A stretch of DNA of 64,000 bases, taken from Leptasterias polaris (Eukaryota > Echinodermata > Asteroidea > Forcipulatida > Asteriidae). Numbering within the stretch: the first letter of the stretch is position 1; the number at the start of each line of letters is the position of its first letter. The stretch spans positions 4,588,001 through 4,652,000 of the forward strand of contig JAZGTN010000025.1 in assembly GCA_037783415.1 (NCBI GenBank), read 5' to 3'. Made by a program: the position numbers and the translations under genes. Below are positions 54,001 through 63,000 of the stretch, piece after piece. The notes beneath the pieces were generated by a model, which saw only the letters and a program-made list of their open reading frames with translations, searched no databases and had not been told where the DNA came from.

Positions 54001-57000
54001 ATCCATATTCTCAAAACAGTAACCTGCAGATAAATACGTTATTAATGGTATCAAATTTGTCACGTATGTCGGTGCAAAAAACCTAAAGTTTTAAGGCTAG
54101 TCTGATTATCAGTTAACCTAAATTACCTGGAGTTGTTGGTAGCTGAGGAGCTGTGGTGCTAACGGTTGTGCTAGTTGTGGTTTGTGTAGTCGTCGAGACT
54201 TCTAAAATGGCAAAAAATATTTTAGGTTAATTAAATCCATCTGAGGTGATGATCAAGGTTAACCAACTTTTATTGAGTGATCTGAAATCATGAAACACAG
54301 AAGCACCCAAAAAATTAACTGTTTGCTGAAACCGAGTTTTAATGAGCGAAAAAAAAACGTTCATTCGTTGGGAAAAGGAAAAGATTACCTTCAGCACATC
54401 CCAAGACGGTGAACTCAATAGTTGCTCCACTCACACCTAGGACATCAATGAAGTTGACCTGGAGTTCCTTTATACCTTGTAGTAATGGTTCGTCGATGGA
54501 AAATATCTTCACTTCTGATTGAATGGCCTCAATAGAAAGGGTAAACTGTGAACAGGACAATGAAGGTATTTGCTTTACTACAAAATACTAATCAATGACC
54601 GCATTTTATAAAATAAAATATAAAACAAGTAAAACATGTGTATTAGTATTTAAGTGCTCTCGCTCACCTCCCCGTTTGAATCATCGGTCACTACTTGCTT
54701 GAAATCTGTGTCGTCTACTTTCTTAACAAACACTGTGAACGTGATCTTGACTGACTGAGGTGCAGTTGAACCAGCCTTTGGTGTGGTCTTTCCTTCTGAT
54801 TGCCCGGCAGTGACACTTGATGTGGTTTTCTTCAAAGTAATAATAACTCCACGAAGATTGATACTGTTTGTGAACTCTCGCTCTAAGACTGCACTTCTGC
54901 CAACAGCCTGCTCAATTGGTAACTTGGAAAATGTTAGCAAGTGTGTGTCATTGGCATTGACGAGATCTCCTCTTGTCTTGTCTTTTGACTCTACACCATT
55001 TTCGCTATCCATATTTTGAAGACAGTACCCTGAAAAGACAGAAATGTGTGATAAATACACCAGACGGATTGATCAGAGGAAAGGTTGTTGCTGTAGTCGA
55101 TTTTACTTCTCGTAACCTAAATAATGTAAGTCTTACCTTTTGTGGTTGAAAGCTGAGATGTTGTTGAGGTTGTTGTTTGTTCTGTGCTTGTCTGAGTTGG
55201 TGTTGTAACTGCCATGGTGCTTGTGGATTCTTCGGTTGTGGTCGTTGGTGTTGTCACCGAGACTGTTGTAGTTGCTAACTGAGTTGTGGTAAATTCTACG
55301 ACCAAAATAAGGACAAAATTGGTATCAGAATACTGTTTAATACTTGGAAAATAAAAGGGTCTGAAGACAATTCCTGTCAAAGCGTTGCGTATAGGTATCG
55401 AGCATTTGTTTTATAAATGAATGTCTCAGGTTCGAGAGACTGAAATACTGTTTTCCTGCTACTACCAGCTTACCTTCTGCACAGCCCAAAACATGTAGTT
55501 CTAAAGAAGCAGAATCAACACCGGTGACCTGTAGGACAGACACACGGAATGCCAAAACCCCTTTAAGGGTTCCATCTGCACTCTTCAGGAGCATCTGCGA
55601 TGGTTGCTTACTGACTGGTGTGAATGTGATCACCTGAGAGGAAAGAATAGTTAAACAAATTCAGAAAGTCCTCCTAACCCTTTGTGCACACATTTTTTAA
55701 CAAACTGTTAGAAACTTGACTCTGATAATAAAGGTGTAAAAGTATTTCTAATTTCTCACCTGGGCTTCTTGCGTGCCTTCTAGCAACAGGGGCTTAAAGT
55801 CAATGTCTGTTTCTTTCTTGGTGAAGAATTTAAGTGTCACAGACACAGGTTCCTCAGTTTCAGTCGTAGATGGTGATGATGAGATAAGCCGTATGCTGAT
55901 TGCTCTGATAAAGGCAGTTCGTGTTAATTTTCCGTCAACACTGGGCAGATCATTGTCTCCTTCAACGAGAGGCAAGTAGTCCAACTTGATGTAAGTTGTG
56001 CCATTTTCTACTTGTATAGTAATTAGATCTGAGGTAGACTGTAAGCTTTCCTGAAGGCCTGCTTCACCATCCATATTCTCAAAACAGTAACCTGCAGATA
56101 AATACGTTATTAATGGTATCAAATTTGTCACGTATGTCGGTGCAAAAACCTAAAGTTTTAAGGCTAGTCTGATTATCAGTTAACCTAAATTACCTGGAGT
56201 TGTTGGTAGCTGAGGAGCTGTGGTGCTAACGGTTGTGCTAGTTGTGGTTTGTGTAGTCGTCGAGACTTCTAAAATGGCAAAAAATATTTAAGGTTAATTA
56301 AATCCATCTGAGGTGATGATCAAGGTTAACCAACTTTTATTGAGTGATCTGAAATCATGAAACACAGAAGCACCAAAAAAATTAACTGTTTGCTGAAACC
56401 GAGTTTTAATGAGCGAAAAAAACCCGTTCATTCGTTGGGAAAAGGAAAAGATTACCTTCAGCACATCCCAAGACGGTTAACTCAATAGTTGCTCCACTCA
56501 CACCTAGGACATCAATGAAGTTGACCTGGAGTTCCTTTATACCTTGTAGTAATGGTTCGTCGATGGAAAATATCTTCACTTCTGATTGAATGGCCTCAAT
56601 AGAAAGGGTAAACTGTGAACAGGACAATGAAGGTATTTGCTTTACTACAAAATACTAATCAATGACCGCATTTTATAAAATAAAATATAAAACAAGTAAA
56701 ACATGTGTATTAGTATTTAAGTGCTCTCGCTCACCTCCCCGTTTGAATCATCGGTCACTACTTGCTTGAAATCTGTGTCGTCTACTTTCTTAACAAACAC
56801 TGTGAACGTGATCTTGACTGACTGAGGTGCAGTTGAACCAGCCTTTGGTGTGGTCTTTCCTTCTGATTGCCCGGCAGTGACACTTGATGTGGTTTTCTTC
56901 AAAGTAATAATAACTCCACGAAGATTGATACTGTTTGTGAACTCTCGCTCTAAGACTGCACTTCTGCCAACAGCCTGCTCAATTGGTAACTTGGAAAATG

Positions 57001-60000
57001 TTAGCAAGTGTGTGTCATTGGCATTGACGAGATCTCCTCTTGTCTTGTCTTTTGACTCTACACCATTTTCGCTATCCATATTTTGAAGACAGTACCCTGA
57101 AAAGACAGAAATGTGTGATAAATACACCAGACGGATTGATCAGAGGAAAGGTTGTTGCTATAGTCGATTTTACTTCTCGTAACCTAAATAATGTAAGTCT
57201 TACCTTTTGTGGTTGAAAGCTGAGATGTTGTTGAGGTTGTTGTTTGTTCTGTGCTTGTCTGAGTTGGTGTTGTAACTGCCATGGTGCTTGTGGATTCTTC
57301 GGTTGTGGTCGTTGGTGTTGTCACCGAGACTGTTGTAGTTGCTAACTGAGTTGTGGTAAATTCTACGACCAAAATAAGGACAAAATTGGTATCAGAATAC
57401 TTTTTAATACTTGGAAAATAAAAGGGTCTGAAGACAATTCCTGTCAAAGCGTTGCGTATAGGTATCGAGCATTTGTTTTATAAATGAATGTCTCAGGTTC
57501 GAGAGACTGAAATACTGTTTTCCTGCTACTACCAGCTTACCTTCTGCACAGCCCAAAACATGTAGTTCTAAAGTAGCAGAATCAACACCGGTGACCTGTA
57601 GGACAGACACACGGAATGCCAAAACCCCTTTAAGGGTTCCATCTGCACTCTTCAGGAGCATCTGCGATGGTTGCTTACTGACTGGTGTGAATGTGATCAC
57701 CTGAGAGGAAAGAATAGTTAAACAAATTCAGAAAGTCCTCCTAACCCTTTGTGCACACATTTTTTAACAAACTGTTAGAAACTTGACTCTGATAATAAAG
57801 GTGTAAAAGTATTTCTAATTTCTCACCTGGGCTTCTTGCGTGCCTTCTAGCAAGAGGGGCTTAAAGTCAATGTCTGTTTCTTTCTTGGTGAAGAATTTAA
57901 GTGTCACAGACACAGGTTCCTCAGTTTCAGTCGTAGATGGTGATGATGAGATAAGCCGTATGCTGATTGCTCTGATAAAGGCAGTTCGTGTTAATTTTCC
58001 GTCAACACTGGGCAGATCATTGTCTCCTTCAACGAGAGGCAAGTAGTCCAACTTGATGTAAGTTGTGCCATTTTCTACTTGTATAGTAATTAGATCTGAG
58101 GTAGACTGTAAGCTTTCCTGAAGGCCTGCTTCACCATCCATATTCTCAAAACAGTAACCTGCAGATAAATACGTTATTAATGGTATCAAATTTGTCACGT
58201 ATGTCGGTGCAAAAACCTAAAGTTTTAAGGCTAGTCTGATTATCAGTTAACCTAAATTACCTGGAGTTGTTGGTAGCTGAGGAGCTGTGGTGCTAACGGT
58301 TGTGCTAGTTGTGGTTTGTGTAGTCGTCGAGACTTCTAAAATGGCAAAAAATATTTTAGGTTAATTAAATCCATCTGAGGTGATGATCAAGGTTAACCAA
58401 CTTTTATTGAGTGATCTGAAATCATGAAACACAGAAGCACCAAAAAAATTAACTGTTTGCTGAAACCGAGTTTTAATGAGCGAAAAAAAACCGTTCATTC
58501 GTTGGGAAAAGGAAAAGATTACCTTCAGCACATCCCAAGACGGTTAACTCAATAGTTGCTCCACTCACACCTAGGACATCAATGAAGTTGACCTGGAGTT
58601 CCTTTATACCTTGTAGTAATGGTTCGTCGATGGAAAATATCTTCACTTCTGATTGAATGGCCTCAATAGAAAGGGTAAACTGTGAACAGGACAATGAAGG
58701 TATTTGCTTTACTACAAAATACTAATCAATGACCGCATTTTATAAAATAAAATATAAAACAAGTAAAACATGTGTATTAGTATTTAAGTGCTCTCGCTCA
58801 CCTCCCCGTTTGAATCATCGGTCACTACTTGCTTGAAATCTGTGTCGTCTACTTTCTTAACAAACACTGTGAACGTGATCTTGACTGACTGAGGTGCAGT
58901 TGAACCAGCCTTTGGTGTGGTCTTTCCTTCTGATTGCCCGGCAGTGACACTTGATGTGGTTTTCTTCAAAGTAATAATAACTCCACGAAGATTGATACTG
59001 TTTGTGAACTCTCGCTCTAAGACTGCACTTCTGCCAACAGCCTGCTCAATTGGTAACTTGGAAAATGTTAGCAAGTGTGTGTCATTGGCATTGACGAGAT
59101 CTCCTCTTGTCTTGTCTTTTGACTCTACACCATTTTCGCTATCCATATTTTGAAGACAGTACCCTGAAAAGACAGAAATGTGTGATAAATACACCAGACG
59201 GATTGATCAGAGGAAAGGTTGTTGCTATAGTCGATTTTACTTCTCGTAACCTAAATAATGTAAGTCTTACCTTTTGTGGTTGAAAGCTGAGATGTTGTTG
59301 AGGTTGTTGTTTGTTCTGTGCTTGTCTGAGTTGGTGTTGTAACTGCCATGGTGCTTGTGGATTCTTCGGTTGTGGTCGTTGGTGTTGTCACCGAGACTGT
59401 TGTAGTTGCTAACTGAGTTGTGGTAAATTCTACGACCAAAATAAGGACAAAATTGGTATCAGAATACTTTTTAATACTTGGAAAATAAAAGGGTCTGAAG
59501 ACAATTCCTGTCAAAGCGTTGCGTATAGGTATCGAGCATTTGTTTTATAAATGAATGTCTCAGGTTCGAGAGACTGAAATACTGTTTTCCTGCTACTACC
59601 AGCTTACCTTCTGCACAGCCCAAAACATGTAGTTCTAAAGTAGCAGAATCAACACCGGTGACCTGTAGGACAGACACACGGAATGCCAAAACCCCTTTAA
59701 GGGTTCCATCTGCACTCTTCAGGAGCATCTGCGATGGTTGCTTACTGACTGGTGTGAATGTGATCACCTGAGAGGAAAGAATAGTTAAACAAATTCAGAA
59801 AGTCCTCCTAACCCTTTGTGCACACATTTTTTAACAAACTGTTAGAAACTTGACTCTGATAATAAAGGTGTAAAAGTATTTCTAATTTCTCACCTGGGCT
59901 TCTTGCGTGCCTTCTAGCAAGAGGGGCTTAAAGTCAATGTCTGTTTCTTTCTTGGTGAAGAATTTAAGTGTCACAGACACAGGTTCCTCAGTTTCAGTCG

Positions 60001-63000
60001 TAGATGGTGATGATGAGATAAGCCGTATGCTGATTGCTCTGATAAAGGCAGTTCGTGTTAATTTTCCGTCAACACTGGGCAGATCATTGTCTCCTTCAAC
60101 GAGAGGCAAGTAGTCCAACTTGATGTAAGTTGTGCCATTTTCTACTTGTATAGTAATTAGATCTGAGGTAGACTGTAAGCTTTCCTGAAGGCCTGCTTCA
60201 CCATCCATATTCTCAAAACAGTAACCTGCAGATAAATACGTTATTAATGGTATCAAATTTGTCACGTATGTCGGTGCAAAAACCTAAAGTTTTAAGGCTA
60301 GTCTGATTATCAGTTAACCTAAATTACCTGGAGTTGTTGGTAGCTGAGGAGCTGTGGTGCTAACGGTTGTGCTAGTTGTGGTTTGTGTAGTCGTCGAGAC
60401 TTCTAAAATGGCAAAAAATATTTTAGGTTAATTAAATCCATCTGAGGTGATGATCAAGGTTAACCAACTTTTATTGAGTGATCTGAAATCATGAAACACA
60501 GAAGCACCAAAAAAATTAACTGTTTGCTGAAACCGAGTTTTAATGAGCGAAAAAAAACCGTTCATTCGTTGGGAAAAGGAAAAGATTACCTTCAGCACAT
60601 CCCAAGACGGTTAACTCAATAGTTGCTCCACTCACACCTAGGACATCAATGAAGTTGACCTGGAGTTCCTTTATACCTTGTAGTAATGGTTCGTCGATGG
60701 AAAATATCTTCACTTCTGATTGAATGGCCTCAATAGAAAGGGTAAACTGTGAACAGGACAATGAAGGTATTTGCTTTACTACAAAATACTAATCAATGAC
60801 CGCATTTTATAAAATAAAATATAAAACAAGTAAAACATGTGTATTAGTATTTAAGTGCTCTCGCTCACCTCCCCGTTTGAATCATCGGTCACTACTTGCT
60901 TGAAATCTGTGTCGTCTACTTTCTTAACAAACACTGTGAACGTGATCTTGACTGACTGAGGTGCAGTTGAACCAGCCTTTGGTGTGGTCTTTCCTTCTGA
61001 TTGCCCGGCAGTGACACTTGATGTGGTTTTCTTCAAAGTAATAATAACTCCACGAAGATTGATACTGTTTGTGAACTCTCGCTCTAAGACTGCACTTCTG
61101 CCAACAGCCTGCTCAATTGGTAACTTGGAAAATGTTAGCAAGTGTGTGTCATTGGCATTGACGAGATCTCCTCTTGTCTTGTCTTTTGACTCTACACCAT
61201 TTTCGCTATCCATATTTTGAAGACAGTACCCTGAAAAGACAGAAATGTGTGATAAATACACCAGACGGATTGATCAGAGGAAAGGTTGTTGCTATAGTCG
61301 ATTTTACTTCTCGTAACCTAAATAATGTAAGTCTTACCTTTTGTGGTTGAAAGCTGAGATGTTGTTGAGGTTGTTGTTTGTTCTGTGCTTGTCTGAGTTG
61401 GTGTTGTAACTGCCATGGTGCTTGTGGATTCTTCGGTTGTGGTCGTTGGTGTTGTCACCGAGACTGTTGTAGTTGCTAACTGAGTTGTGGTAAATTCTAC
61501 GACCAAAATAAGGACAAAATTGGTATCAGAATACTTTTTAATACTTGGAAAATAAAAGGGTCTGAAGACAATTCCTGTCAAAGCGTTGCGTATAGGTATC
61601 GAGCATTTGTTTTATAAATGAATGTCTCAGGTTCGAGAGACTGAAATACTGTTTTCCTGCTACTACCAGCTTACCTTCTGCACAGCCCAAAACATGTAGT
61701 TCTAAAGTAGCAGAATCAACACCGGTGACCTGTAGGACAGACACACGGAATGCCAAAACCCCTTTAAGGGTTCCATCTGCACTCTTCAGGAGCATCTGCG
61801 ATGGTTGCTTACTGACTGGTGTGAATGTGATCACCTGAGAGGAAAGAATAGTTAAACAAATTCAGAAAGTCCTCCTAACCCTTTGTGCACACATTTTTTA
61901 ACAAACTGTTAGAAACTTGACTCTGATAATAAAGGTGTAAAAGTATTTCTAATTTCTCACCTGGGCTTCTTGCGTGCCTTCTAGCAACAGGGGCTTAAAG
62001 TCAATGTCTGTTTCTTTCTTGGTGAAGAATTTAAGTGTCACAGACACAGGTTCCTCAGTTTCAGTCGTAGATGGTGATGATGAGATAAGCCGTATGCTGA
62101 TTGCTCTGATAAAGGCAGTTCGTGTTAATTTTCCGTCAACACTGGGCAGATCATTGTCTCCTTCAACGAGAGGCAAGTAGTCCAACTTGATGTAAGTTGT
62201 GCCATTTTCTACTTGTATAGTAATTAGATCTGAGGTAGACTGTAAGCTTTCCTGAAGGCCTGCTTCACCATCCATATTCTCAAAACAGTAACCTGCAGAT
62301 AAATACGTTATTAATGGTATCAAATTTGTCACGTATGTCGGTGCAAAAACCTAAAGTTTTAAGGCTAGTCTGATTATCAGTTAACCTAAATTACCTGGAG
62401 TTGTTGGTAGCTGAGGAGCTGTGGTGCTAACGGTTGTGCTAGTTGTGGTTTGTGTAGTCGTCGAGACTTCTAAAATGGCAAAAAATATTTTAGGTTAATT
62501 AAATCCATCTGAGGTGATGATCAAGGTTAACCAACTTTTATTGAGTGATCTGAAATCATGAAACACAGAAGCACCAAAAAAATTAACTGTTTGCTGAAAC
62601 CGAGTTTTAATGAGCGAAAAAAAAACGTTCATTCGTTGGGAAAAGGAAAAGATTACCTTCAGCACATCCCAAGACGGTTAACTCAATAGTTGCTCCACTC
62701 ACACCTAGGACATCAATGAAGTTGACCTGGAGTTCCTTTATACCTTGTAGTAATGGTTCGTCGATGGAAAATATCTTCACTTCTGATTGAATGGCCTCAA
62801 TAGAAAGGGTAAACTGTGAACAGGACAATGAAGGTATTTGCTTTACTACAAAATACTAATCAATGACCGCATTTTATAAAATAAAATATAAAACAAGTAA
62901 AACATGTGTATTAGTATTTAAGTGCTCTCGCTCACCTCCCCGTTTGAATCATCGGTCACTACTTGCTTGAAATCTGTGTCGTCTACTTTCTTAACAAACA

